A stretch of 60,000 bases of DNA from Lingula anatina (taxonomy: Eukaryota; Brachiopoda; Lingulata; Lingulida; Lingulidae), in contig NW_019775791.1 of NCBI RefSeq assembly GCF_001039355.2, positions 358,233 to 418,232 of the forward strand. The letters run 5' to 3'. Shown one piece after another: positions 30,411-39,626 of the stretch. Positions within the stretch are counted from its first letter, which is position 1. The number at the start of each line of letters is the position of its first letter. Below the pieces are notes generated by a model that did not search any database, had not been told where the DNA came from, and saw only the letters and a list, made by a program, of their open reading frames with translations. The translations under genes were made by a program, and so were the position numbers.

Positions 30411-32689
30411 GAGATATGCAATAAAACAAGTTTTAAAGCATGATTTCATCAAATCAATGAATACCCTAACCTATGCACGGGACCCAGGTAGATTTACCGG
30501 GACATCTTCTATACAACAACTCATATGTATCTATCAATGGTTTACCGTGAAAACAGAAAAGAAGACTAATAAAACACATCATCATATTACATTTATGGAC
30601 CTTACTCGGGGAGCCGTTCGTAATTATTACGTATTTTATCACTGCTCTGTACGGCGGTTGCTTAGACGCCGAGAATAAAGAAGAAAATAAAAGGCCCATA
30701 AATAAAATGCATGCTGGCGGTGGATAAAATTTATTGCCGGATATTTACAGAAAAAAAAAGATAAACCACGACGAAATAAATGTGCATACCAAAACATATG
30801 AAAAAAGTAGTAAGTGAAGACAGCACACAGAGTGGAATATAAATTAACCAGAGTAATACCCTCCCCCCCCCCTCCCATCACCATGATGTCCATTTTCCTA
30901 GTGAAAAAAAATTATTCTCAAGATCACTAATCCCATTTATTCGTGAGCTGTATTATATTATAGAAAATACCTTTGGTTTATCTATGCGATCACGGTATAT
31001 ACTGTTCTAACAGGTGGCACCTTCAAGTTCAACATGTTTTATCTATGTCAGCTAGGATGCAGAGTCCACCCCTTCCCGCCCTCGCCGCCCCCTCCCCACC
31101 CCTCTATAGTTAGAAACAAATGCTCTTCTTTGGTGGATGCACTAGTCAGTTGATGTTTTCTTTCAGGAACAGACGCGAATGATGATCTTTTGTCAGGGAC
31201 ATTCACGTGTTAGCTCAAGATTTCTTCTTACACCGGTTAATAAACTCAAGAAGTTATAATCTCTTTATAACTTTTTGATAAACTCCAGAGAAGACTCAGG
31301 AGTTCACAGAACAAAAGATGTAGAGCAAAAAGTCTGGTTTTCAGTAATTTAATAGCATATTTATATCGAAAGGCAAAGAAATCCGTTCAACCTACCATAC
31401 ATAACACTCGTCTCGTTTTAAGTTTATTGGCCTGCCCATGCAAATTTTAGCACACGTTCCTCCGTTAAAAAGTTCTATATAGATATTTTATTGATATGGA
31501 AATATATAGCAGTGGTAATAAAAGCTGTCTGTGTAGCTTTAATGTCCGCGAACTGTGACAAACCCATTAACATGACACTGGTCACAATCACCACGCGGAG
31601 AGAGAGGCACTGTACCGCTAGCGTGGCCCGCTAATGGGTCATTTTGACGACCGTGTGGAACCAGAAGATACCGTATTGTGATCGAAAATAATAATGGTAT
31701 CGTTTTCTTAGCATGTCAGCTTTTGTTTAACTCGAACTCTGATCTTACAGGTGGTAATTTAAGGTGACAGCTACTGAAGAAGAATGACAAATGTACCGCG
31801 GTGAATGATGATATTAAACCACTCGCTGTGAATGTACCACGGTGACTATTAAACCCCTAACTTTTGGAATCCACGCCTAGCTAACTTTAGTGGCCGATTC
31901 ACCAAGCCACGAGTCACGGCGGTGAGGCAGCAATATTTTGGTAAAATCAACTGAAAGTGTAGACACAACGAAAGTTACTGGCACTTGATGGTTGAAAGTA
32001 AACGGAATTCACCGGCTGTTATTGTATGCTGTATTTACTCGACATATAGACGCTGGTCTGCAGTATTTGAGAGGCCGGGAAAGCGACATTTAGGCACGCT
32101 ACGAAGTCGTGATTACATAGAAAGAAAGGGGAAAAAAAGACCTGTCAATGATGCCGTCAGTGATAAATTACTTATCACATGGATACCTCTGCACTTTTGA
32201 CCACCTGACCGTTTACACATATAATTATCTTCTTTTTCGCACACTAACTTCTCATATTTTCAATTATCAGTCTTATAGATGCAAGCATGCCCAGTTTTGT
32301 TTTTAAAAGTTTCAGAGTTTATTTTCGAAATTATTCCTTATAATTTGACACCGTTGACTCGAAGCAGTTTTAATTTTTTGGAATTTCTACATCGGTTTTC
32401 TACGTCTTGGCTTCAACGGTAATGAACACCTGTAACTTTGAATGAATTGCAAATTAAATTAAGCACTCGTCGCCCCGTTTCACGTTTATAGCTCTATAGT
32501 GTCACGCGGCAATTGAATGATCACCAGTTTTATGTAGTCCATGTTTCTCACCTTGGAGGTATTTTTATATTGAAAGGTTTCGTGAATAAAAACAAGTATA
32601 AAAGGGCTTACCGTTGAAGTTGCAGTTGACGTGGTATCTCCGTTTGCTTCTAAATCTTTTAAAGCGTACTTCCCCGACGATCCGTTCAT
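16367..32689 (-). CDS. SLC6-family Na+/Cl- dependent neurotransmitter/amino-acid symporter
   Basis: Fourteen coding exons with consistent phases: 32689-32612, 29274-29082, 28877-28746, 28433-28290, then one set of exons 5-11 (see the two copies), 17404-17295, 17137-16952, 16528-16367. Predicted 664 aa, normal for SLC6, with 12 membrane helices. Seen: TM1 [16 protein letters not shown], an extracellular loop 2 with four N-glycosylation sequons (NGT, NQT, NLT, NTT), TM6 [10 protein letters not shown]...SSYNKFNNN and TM8 LGLDSQF, covering the Na+ and Cl- site regions. The C-terminus SNTAI fits a class I PDZ ligand. The closest character is the glycine/GABA/proline branch; substrate not assigned. 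The assembly shows exons 5-11 twice, probably as two alleles. Confidence 0.92.
17975..20270 (-). CDS. SLC6 exons 11 to 5, assembly copy A
   Basis: Exons (5' to 3' on the - strand): 20270-20120 (loop 2), 19861-19729, 19469-19335, 19133-19030, 18793-18556, 18359-18231, 18074-17975. All have GT/AG borders and chain in frame. This copy is contiguous with the unique exons 12-14. It lacks the LINE found in copy B and keeps the pre-insertion sequence ttaggc at 19949-19954. Confidence 0.88.
20341..20363. repeat. (CT)n microsatellite
   Basis: A CT run in SLC6 next to exon 5 of copy A. The matching run in copy B (26161-26176) is shorter, an allelic-type length difference. Confidence 0.8.
21802..26085 (-). 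CDS. SLC6 exons 11 to 5, assembly copy B
   Basis: Exons: 26085-25935, 23689-23557, 23297-23163, 22961-22858, 22621-22384, 22187-22059, 21901-21802. It encodes exactly the same residues as copy A; the roughly nine exon differences I could find are all synonymous. It is contiguous with the unique exons 1-4. A 2-kb LINE sits between its exons 5 and 6. A transcript using both sets would stay in frame (phase 1 at both ends) but would duplicate several helices, which makes no sense for this fold. Confidence 0.85.
23777..25769 (-). mobile_element. 5'-truncated CR1/Rex-like LINE inserted in SLC6 copy B
   Basis: About 1993 bp on the - strand. Its 3' end carries a (CTTAT)n tail (the + strand begins agataagataag). 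The RT ORF is uninterrupted from the truncated 5' end to TAA at 23878. No endonuclease domain remains. Copy A preserves the empty site: aaataata then ttaggc then gcgtactag, so insertion replaced about 6 bp without a target duplication. The intact frame and an insertion present in only one copy argue for a recent event. Clade assignment is by RT motif style only. Confidence 0.88.
23878..25677 (-). CDS. LINE reverse transcriptase ORF (599 aa from first Met)
   Basis: RT motifs in order: a [14 protein letters not shown]-type fingers motif, a [12 protein letters not shown] motif, [29 protein letters not shown] (catalytic Asp), [10 protein letters not shown], then [10 protein letters not shown] (FADD in place of YADD, as in several CR1-group elements), followed by thumb residues [13 protein letters not shown] and LLGVEF. 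The frame is open further upstream to about 25769, so the Met is arbitrary and the N-terminus is missing. It is not interrupted by stops, unlike the LINE in AK3. Confidence 0.9.
   Translation of the reverse strand: MCVPRKQVKLFTNNKLWCNNKIRKLIKEKDVAYRNKEQHPENYLKLKATLRWAIKNAKRDFKKKFEEKFETNNVRQLWSNMSSLTKYKGPKHVLSDDDTALPDKLNEFYARFDIANNSDLRSAPLNAHPHDPPPFSVQKWQVQCHFMGLDAHKSSGPDGISPRLLKTCAPQLAHVFTDIYNLSLLSQRVPRAWKTATIIPVPKSKTVSCLNDLRPVALTPVPMKILEKLVLSYIKTIVPETLDPFQFAYRRNRSVDDALSMCIHNILEHADKKNTYARILFIDYSSAFNTIIPQKLYAKLLNELKFPSFLCSWVLDFLLDRRQAVKVGTSTSDIVVLNTGAPQGCVLSPCLYSLFTYDCVSSHESNCIVKFADDTTLIGLISDNDETWYRNDVNSVVQWCKDNDLLLNVEKTKEMIVDFRKNRNVKEPIHISGTAVKQVANFRLLGVEFNSSLTWKDHIDKQLKKARQRVYFLRKLKDFTSNEMILANFYKCVIESILTFAIIVWYGRATVEERKRLDMVTSTCGKIIGLELPSLGAIYTNRSVTKTEKIMSDYTHPAHGLFKFLPSNCRLLTFKGSKRFLKSFYPSAVSYFNNKNGNL
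27414..28289. other. SLC6 intron 4, unique part, with (TA)n run
   Basis: Unique sequence to the right of the duplication. It contains a (TA)n microsatellite at 27969-28003 and AT-rich sequence. No coding sequence seen. Confidence 0.6.
27969..28003. repeat. (TA)n microsatellite
   Basis: Pure alternating TA of about 35 bases inside SLC6 intron 4. Confidence 0.95.
29285..30170 (+). pseudogene. 3' fragment of an L1/Tx1-like LINE in SLC6 intron 1
   Basis: Broken ORF pieces (29290-29487, 29477-29677, 29954-30160) in two + frames resemble the C-terminal part of L1/Tx1-type ORF2, including a zinc-knuckle-like [16 protein letters not shown] followed by WGKIQDW. Upstream domains are absent and frameshifts separate the pieces, so it is a dead 5'-truncated copy. 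It begins only about 10 bp from the acceptor of SLC6 exon 2, on the opposite strand. A long T run at 30382-30410 lies downstream. Confidence 0.7.
30382..30410. repeat. poly-T tract
   Basis: 29 consecutive T on the + strand in SLC6 intron 1. Confidence 0.95.
30411..32611. other. SLC6 intron 1, remaining part
   Basis: No coding sequence recognised; the small ORFs here have no domain. Holds a C-rich stretch (31069-31106) whose - strand has several runs of G and could form a G-quadruplex, and a pair of similar segments near 31795 and 31835 (tgtaccgcggtga / tgtaccacggtga). Confidence 0.5.
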
Positions 32690-32785
32690 GGTTTACAAAT
32701 TATTACTGTCGGGCCAAGCGTGTGATTTGTTTAATAGTCTTAGTTGTTGTTGTTGTTGTTGATGTCAGTCCCGAGGACCAGATTG

Positions 32786-32814
32786 AACTGATTCCGCCGC
32801 GGTTCGTATTTATA
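32786..32814 (-). promoter_or_regulatory. candidate SLC6 core promoter (TATA box and Inr)
   Basis: On the - strand, TATAAATA occupies 32814-32807 and TCAGTT, an Inr-like start, occupies 32791-32786, about 25 bases downstream. This places transcription start near 32789 and gives a 5'UTR of about 100 bases to the ATG at 32689, containing a (CAA)n stretch. Spacing is slightly short for a classical TATA/Inr pair. Confidence 0.5.
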
Positions 32815-33662
32815 GACTGACCCAGGTGAGCAGCGTCTCGACTGTTTATTTTCCGCTTTGTTGCCCACCGCACAATTTTGCCGAGGTATTTGAACGGCTT
32901 GTGACATCACCTAGCTCTGGATGTGTCACACCGGAAACCCCTTTTCCTTATAAGGTAAAAGCCGGATGCTGAACAAATTCAGAACAATTATTATTATTAA
33001 TATTATTATTATTATTATTTGCTCGTTGTACCCGTACTTATGAGAGAACAAAGTGGTAAGAATACACCCTGGGGACGACTTATTTGGCCGACATATTCTA
33101 ATTTGATTTATTGAACTTCCGACAAATTAAAAAATCCTCAAATATACAGTGAATTATTTTGCTGTCCAGTGTTTGCGTGTTCTAAGAAAAGGGAAAGGCT
33201 TTTTTCCTACCGCTCAAGGAAACATTTTAAAATGGCGGGGAAACCGCAATAAAATGAATTTATTTTTTGAAATTTTTGACATAAAAATTATCAAAGAGAG
33301 GGGGTTGTTGCAGGCATAGGCAATCGTATCTCCTTTTTTTCTGAATTTTAGCATTAATAACAGTTGAATCTCATTAAATGACTCAGACTGCATATTTTAA
33401 ACGTAGGCTATCATCCAGTAATAACCTATCTCAGGAACACATCCTTGTTAAAGGCGGACAGAGAAGGAGTGGACTGGGAGAAGTGGACTGGGCTTGGAGT
33501 AGAGAACACATGATAAATCAGAGGTTACAATGTTTACATCATACGGGAGTTGGCAAAAAAAAGGAAGTAAAATGATTAAGTGTTTACGTCTGCAGTAAGT
33601 CCTCAGATTATAGTTCTGTGTTTATAAATCGTTTGATACCCTGTGTCGAACTAAGGACGTCT

Positions 33663-33830
33663 TAGACTGGGTTTCCATACTTAGATCGATCCATCTGGAT
33701 CGACCTAACTCACTGGGGGTTCACGCTAAATTGCTGTCAGCTCAAGAGGCTTAAATGTCTGTCACGCCTACCGAATCAGCTAGGGTAAAGAAAATGACCC
33801 CCTAACCGTCTTTCGGCGCTTGAATTCGAT
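33663..33830. mobile_element. MITE, ATCGATC/GGGAATG family, partial copy
   Basis: Starts gactgggtttccatacttag, followed by atcgatccatctggatcgac and gctaaattgctgtcagct, as in the copies at 48 and 58 kb. The right inverted half is degraded or missing. Confidence 0.6.
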
Positions 33831-35099
33831 GACCAAACGAACTGGGAACAGTACCGAATGATTGACTCTATATCACTGCATAATAATTTTCTCCATTTTT
33901 CACATTTGTAACAATTATGTCGCATGAAATGATTGACCACCTTTATCTTTATTGTCAGGAAAAAACACCTTGAACCTAAGACCACCTTCAGTGAAAAAAG
34001 AACACAGGGTTAAAACGAGGTAGAGCGGTAGTTCTAATAGCGCGGTACCCGGTCTCTTTGCTCAACGGGTGGGGTACCTCTAGTCGTGTGTTTGCTTGTC
34101 TGCGTGTGCGTGCGTGCGTTCGTGCATGCGTGTGTGTGTTATCATGTATAAAATGGGGTTGTACTTAATATCGGTCATATCGATGCAGGTAAAAAAAATC
34201 CCATCAAGTTTTCCGAATGGGAAGAAAATTGGGAATTGTTTACGTAATTTTGACACGAAAATACAAATTTCAAATGTCCTTGCAATAATTTTCCCCTGCT
34301 GTGTCCTGTAATACCTCAAGTTCCAGAAAATAGAGAGAACGCACGTCGATCTACAATTAGCTAAGTTAAGGTGGTATACCGTTGGTTGTCTTGTAGCCCG
34401 CACTCACTGTAATGTCAACTGATTGACCTTTTTGTTTTTATGAAATAGTGTCCCAAGAACAACGTCCACAATCAGCGTCTCCACAGATAAGTTCATCTAA
34501 AGTAAATAAAGTAAATAAAGTAAATATTGACTTGTCATTTAAATGATTTAACGTTGTATAATATGCATTCCCAGGTAGGTAATGTACTTGGGGTGCCATC
34601 GTTTTCAGGCGGTGTCCACGTGATATCTCTCGATGTACACGTACAGATCCCTTCTTAATTCGGGTAAATTTCTAAGAAGTGTGACAGGAACAATTGTTCC
34701 ATATTCTCACTCCGATATTTTTGGTTAATCATAACCATTGCCAATCACATGATATTCTCAAACCACAGAGCGTATTCTGGGTTTTTGAAACTTTTGCAAA
34801 ACTTTTGCATAACATTTTAGCGACGTCTATGTGTTCTGTGTGTAGACTTTCAACGCCAGACTTAGTCACATTCAAACCATCACCATCAAGGCATTTTTCA
34901 TTGATCTTAATTTTTTAAGTGAGATTATATGAGTCTGGACTAAAATGAACCCCTTTTAGAGGCTTTTAACAGTCCAAAGTAAGACAAGCAACTCCTCCTT
35001 GATTACCCAGAGAGACTCTTCCGAGTCCCTCAAAGGCCTCCATTCCCAAGGGACTCCAGCAAGTGTCTCTTTTGGAGTGAGAGACTCAGATGAGGGTTT

Positions 35100-35356
35100 G
35101 AATTCCCAGAGCCTGTTGTACTAACATTGGATCGATTAATCTCCAAGGGGATTCTCCCTAAATTGCTATCCAGTTAAGCGGCTTAGATGTCTCGCACGCC
35201 CACTGAAGCTGTAAGGGGGGAATAAACTCTCGTTTAGCGGCTTCAGTAGGCGTGACAGACACCTAAGCCGCTTAAGCTTAAAGCAATTTAGCGAGAAACA
35301 CCTTGGAGATAGATCGATTCTGTCAGATCGATCTAGACATGGGAACGCTGTCTTAG
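35100..35356. mobile_element. MITE, ATCGATC/GGGAATG family, long-palindrome copy
   Basis: Two arms around about 35225: one has gcggcttagatgtctcgcac then ccactgaagctgtaagg; the other has gcggcttcagtaggcgtgac then agacacctaagccgc. Outer ends contain ggatcgatta and tcgatctagacatgggaacg. The transcript of such an element could fold into one long hairpin. Confidence 0.65.
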
Positions 35357-37036
35357 GCACCACTGTTGGTGTCCTTCCATGGCCCTAGGGGAATCAGTAC
35401 GAGTCCACATCTGCTGTCATCAGGGTGGGTAATTATCAGAGTGTAAATACACGAGGCACGTACATTCATTTCAAGGACAGCCATCCCGGTCACAGTGACA
35501 CTATACAACCAGGAATTAAGCGTCCCAGTGGTCATCAACCAAAACACTAATTCGCTGGAAAACGGAGTGTAGTTTTAGAATCGGCAAAAGATCCTGTATC
35601 ATCAAAATCGGATGTTAGTTAATTTAGCCCCGGAACGTTTATCTAAGGTTGTAAATAAGGAGTTGTTTTGGCAAACGCTTACGGTATCATTTATCTCAGA
35701 AACAAATTATCAGAAAAAATTAAGGAATTGTTGGACCAAGCCTAGGTTTATCCTGCATTCAGTTCCGTGCCACGTTGAATAAAATATAAAAGTTACATTT
35801 ATCATTTACCTGTTACATGTGTTATCAGACCGATAGGGAAGGCTACTTATTTGCCACGCTTTCGCAAACTTTTTAAATCTTATTCAAATTACAAAGATCA
35901 GAATTCTTTCAATTTTGTTTCAAGAATCAAGCTTAATTTATTGTTCGAAGTAACTAAAAGTTTAACCAGGAAGGGTGAAGTGCACATCCAGCAGACGACG
36001 GTTTCTTAAGAAATAAAGATTATAGTCAAGGCCACAATGTCTTAAGTTCCTGAAATGTTCAAAACAACAACTGTGATTTCAAATTAAAGGGCCGCTCTGA
36101 TACTTAAAATGTTCAAAACAACAAAATATAAAATCTCGATTATGTCATCAGGAAGCATTTATTTAATACACTGTACATGTGTAATGCGAAGGTTCATGGC
36201 GCAACCTATTTCTTTTTTCAACTCGGAATCAGCATGACGTAAACCAAACCGAACAACTCACAATTTAACCCAACGCGTTTTTCATTGGAAACTTTTTTCT
36301 CCTTAGTAAAAATACAGTCAAGGTTTTTCTGTTATATTCACGACTGCTGGCCCAATATATGCACGGATGTTAAGGAGGCTACAGTCATCGAGAAAACTAG
36401 CCAGCCAAAGCTGGAAAATGTACAGTCAATCCATTTAAATATTGAGGAAAAATTGTCAATAAATCACTTTATCTGAAAAAAAAATGCACTGGATACGATA
36501 TATCCAAACAAGAGCAAAAATTATGAATATAATTATTAAAAAAATTATGGAATATGGATCATGTCCATTTTTATCTTGCATTTAAAGTTGACATGTAATC
36601 CCAACATAAAGCAATCATTATTTGGATGTCGTCTACTACAGGGAATACCAAAGCAAGGGAAAATATAAAGACTGATCAGATCGCTACCATGACTTGCTTT
36701 GGGAGGCATGAATCATCACTACGAGCTTACAGCAAACGACAACCTTGATTCTCCAGTTGTGGATACACATAATGAGACATACATTTGTGTTTCCTTTTTA
36801 ATATGTTAAATTACAAAAATAGCTTGTTGATAACCCTTGTAAAACCATTTGTATTTTAACTGTCAATTTTCATGCATTTAATAGCATATTTTGACTCAAA
36901 CAATTCTAACAATAATCATTATAATATCTATTTATACAACTTCATTATAAAAAAAATAATGTCAAAAATATTGGCATTTAAAGAGACAAAAAAGTTCTCA
37001 TGAGCACAAGATGCTGCTCACACTGCACTTAAAAGA

Positions 37037-37165
37037 TGCCTCACTGTATGTTACACTTGGATTGGCTACCTCACTGTATGTTACACCTGGATTGGCTACC
37101 TCACTGTATGTTACACCTGGCTTGGACACCTTACTGTATGTTACACCTGGCTTGGACACCTGGGG
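37037..37165. repeat. 30-bp minisatellite spanning the TRIM stop codon
   Basis: About four copies of a 30-bp unit (tcactgtatgttacacctgg plus attggctacc). The copy nearest the gene is coding and supplies the last TRIM residues ARCNIQ and the TAA at 37131-37133. In another - strand frame the array encodes a 10-residue repeat (VSKPGVTYSE and variants). Confidence 0.9.
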
Positions 37166-39035
37166 GTGGACCTTCCTGCTCCCCAAACCATTTCTGTAAA
37201 ACTGTCTGGACATCGTGTATCACTACAACTTGCGGACCACGAGGATGCTCCTGGGCCACGACTAAAGCTCCACCTGGTGTCAGAGTAACATCACGAGGCC
37301 TGTATATTCCGTCAGCAATGCCTAAGAACTGTCTTGGCTGCTGAGTGTCACACCCATCCAGGACAAACAGCTGACTATTGGAGCTGTCTGTAAGGATAAT
37401 CTTCTCTCCTCTATTATCCATACACAGCCCACCAAGCCTGGCGGTATGCTGCATCCAGCTGGCCAACATAGAGAATTTCTTCACCATCTCTCCATCATGA
37501 TTGCACTTGATAACACACTGGTTATTTGCATCCAATACATACATGAACTCACCACCGACTGCAAAGTACGCAAGGTCCAAATACTCTGCAGCATCCAGTG
37601 GACAGAAGGATTTAACAGCTCTACCATCTATGTCAAATATTTTCACAGTTTTGTTTTTAAATGTGACAAAAATCTGGTTTTGGTAAATGTTCAGCCCCTG
37701 TGGCTTCCCATCTAACCACCCAGTGCAGAGAGGGGTCTGAGACTGGACACTACCCCTGGGGTCATACTGGACACAGGTGCAGGATACCCTCCCAAGGCCA
37801 AGCAGACGAGATGACACTGACAGAGACACAAAGTTATCACCATGAGTACAAAGTCCTACTCTGGTGGGACAGCCGTACTGGCCAGTGAGGTGACCTTTCA
37901 TGGTGAAGATGTAGACATGGTCAGAGGTTGGTTGGCTGATTGCTATATGCTGGGAGGTGGTAGCTACAAGTAACCCACAACAGTCAGTCTTACCTCCTGG
38001 TACATGAAATGTATGTTGTACTCTGCAGTCTACAGAGGTATCCTCTAACACCTCCCCCTCTCCCCCTGGCTCTCCCTCCTCCTCCTCCTCCTCCTCCCCC
38101 TCCTCCTCCTCCCTGACCTGTCTCCTCACTGATATCTGCTGTCCCAGAAGACTGTAGTCTCCCTCTACACCTCCACTGGTGTCCTGAGCCAGGAACTCCT
38201 TCAACTGCTGCTCTATACAGTCTGCTAAACTAAGACACTCAGCACTGTGGTTAGACTCCAGAGGGGACAATGCCAGGGTGACCAGGGTAGCTGCTTGGTC
38301 AATCTGGGTGTCAAGATTCTCCATCTTGACTGTAATGTTATCCTGGAGAGTTTTATAATGGGATCTCTTATTTTCTAGTCTCCCCTTCCTTTCTTCTACC
38401 TCAGTGACCATCAGCAGCAGTGTGTGGACCCGGGTCTCCATGGCAACCTGGAGAGGTATGACATCATCACAGTATTGGTGCTGATGCATAGTACACGTCA
38501 CACAGATACAGATATGGTGGCTGCCACAGTAATACTCCACACGACTCCTAGGGTGCTGCTTACAGTAGAAGCTATCCCCTGTCTTGCCTATCTCCTCTGT
38601 GTGGTGGTCCCTGGTCACAGACACCTGTCTGTGGAGACGATGACACCTGTCACACAGCTTCTTGTCACACTGAAAACAGTGGTGGGTGGCAGCAGAGGTA
38701 CTGGCTTCACTGACAGAGGAACAAATACTGCACTCATCCAGCCATTCCTGGGACCTCCTTCTTGGTTTATTGAGTAAATCTCTTACTTTTCCAAGAATGA
38801 AATTATCGGGCAGAGCGGCAACACCTCCACTGCCTATCTGAATATCTCGCCTGCATGTCGGGCAGGGAAACTGGCCATAAACATCCACTAACCGTGTCTG
38901 AGCGTAGTCCTCCAAGCAGCCCTGACAGAAAGTATGGAGACAAGGCAGTGCTTTGGGGGACACATAGGCCTCAAAGCAGATCTGGCAGGTCAACACATCA
39001 TCCCTGGTCTCCTCTAGAACACTGGCTGTTGCCAT
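37131..39035 (-). CDS. TRIM-family RING E3 ubiquitin ligase with C-terminal beta-propeller-like region
   Basis: One coding exon of 634 aa. RING C3HC4 at residues 17-60 (CQIC, CLHTFCQGC, CPTC). B-box 1 is at about 102-136 and B-box 2 at about 157-195 (YCKQHPRSRVEYYC...CVTC...H). A coiled coil follows at roughly 200-290, then an acidic run (EEEEGEEEEEEEGEPGG) and a C-terminal half with repeated GxxVxVFD-like strands, resembling the NHL/beta-propeller end of TRIM2/3/56/71-type proteins. Such proteins ubiquitylate substrates selected by the C-terminal domain. The start at 39035 puts RING at the normal position. A splice acceptor (atctttcag) at 39085 shows a 5'UTR exon border. Which vertebrate TRIM it corresponds to is unclear. 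Confidence 0.92.
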   Translation of the reverse strand: MATASVLEETRDDVLTCQICFEAYVSPKALPCLHTFCQGCLEDYAQTRLVDVYGQFPCPTCRRDIQIGSGGVAALPDNFILGKVRDLLNKPRRRSQEWLDECSICSSVSEASTSAATHHCFQCDKKLCDRCHRLHRQVSVTRDHHTEEIGKTGDSFYCKQHPRSRVEYYCGSHHICICVTCTMHQHQYCDDVIPLQVAMETRVHTLLLMVTEVEERKGRLENKRSHYKTLQDNITVKMENLDTQIDQAATLVTLALSPLESNHSAECLSLADCIEQQLKEFLAQDTSGGVEGDYSLLGQQISVRRQVREEEEGEEEEEEEGEPGGEGEVLEDTSVDCRVQHTFHVPGGKTDCCGLLVATTSQHIAISQPTSDHVYIFTMKGHLTGQYGCPTRVGLCTHGDNFVSLSVSSRLLGLGRVSCTCVQYDPRGSVQSQTPLCTGWLDGKPQGLNIYQNQIFVTFKNKTVKIFDIDGRAVKSFCPLDAAEYLDLAYFAVGGEFMYVLDANNQCVIKCNHDGEMVKKFSMLASWMQHTARLGGLCMDNRGEKIILTDSSNSQLFVLDGCDTQQPRQFLGIADGIYRPRDVTLTPGGALVVAQEHPRGPQVVVIHDVQTVLQKWFGEQEGPPPGVQARCNIQ

Positions 39036-39084
39036 GGTATCTGCTTCTTAGTGAAGTTATCAATGTGAACCATGGTTCACCTGC
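39036..39084 (-). other. 5'UTR part of the TRIM coding exon
   Basis: On the - strand, tattgatctttcag precedes gcaggtgaacc and 49 bases lead to the ATG. The upstream non-coding exon and promoter were not located. Confidence 0.55.
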
Positions 39085-39451
39085 CTGAAAGATCAATAAA
39101 ATTTACTAGTCAGGTGTATAGCAATGGCCACTGATATATTGACATAACAGCTCCACTTTTCCATTTCTTAACTATATTTTTCCTTTACTAGCACATAACC
39201 CCACTTACCCTCCCTTTAACTTTTCATATCTTCAAATATCACATACATACCAAAAAAAATATAATAAAATAAAATAAAAGATTAATAGAAAAATAATAAT
39301 ACTAAAATTTTTTTTTAAATAAAAATTATCTTCAGACTTCACTGATATATAAATATAGTGGTGGTAAAGTGTTAATGTGAAAGGAGTAGTTTTGAGGAAA
39401 ACAACACTGTAAGTCCATTAATATGAACAATGTCTTGAATTACTGAATATA

Positions 39452-39626
39452 GGGGGCTGTAGCGATAGTCCGAAGGTTCAATAGTCCGAAGGTTCATTGG
39501 TCCGAATGTTCACTATAGAACCTTCGGACCAATGAACCCTTGTTTAAAAAATCGATAAAAATGTTACCACTTTTCGGACCAATGAACCTTCGGACCAATG
39601 AACCTTCGGACTATCGAGACGCCCCC
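39452..39626. mobile_element. palindromic MITE built from GGTTCATTGGTCCGAA repeats
   Basis: About 175 bp. The left arm starts gggggctgtagcgatagtcc then gaaggttca; the right arm, reversed, starts gggggcgtctcgatagtccg. Each arm has two or three copies of GGTTCA(T/A)TGGTCCGAA-like units. The flanks share gaatata (7 bp; 8 bp if a terminal g is counted), a clear target duplication. No coding capacity. Confidence 0.75.

Larger units (their letters stand above)
32830..37036. other. intergenic region between SLC6 and TRIM
   Basis: AT-rich, without recognisable genes. It contains an (ATT)n run (about 32990-33020), two MITEs of the ATCGATC family (about 33663-33830 and 35100-35356), a (TGCG)n-type run (34084-34140) and 11-bp aagtaaata repeats (34498-34530). 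Confidence 0.5.

Noticed and set aside
31985-32200. 71-aa + strand ORF as a gene near the SLC6 promoter
   Set aside because: Within SLC6 intron 1, no splice signals, no domain, ordinary length by chance.
38424-38777. 117-aa + strand ORF
   Set aside because: Antisense shadow of the TRIM B-box region.
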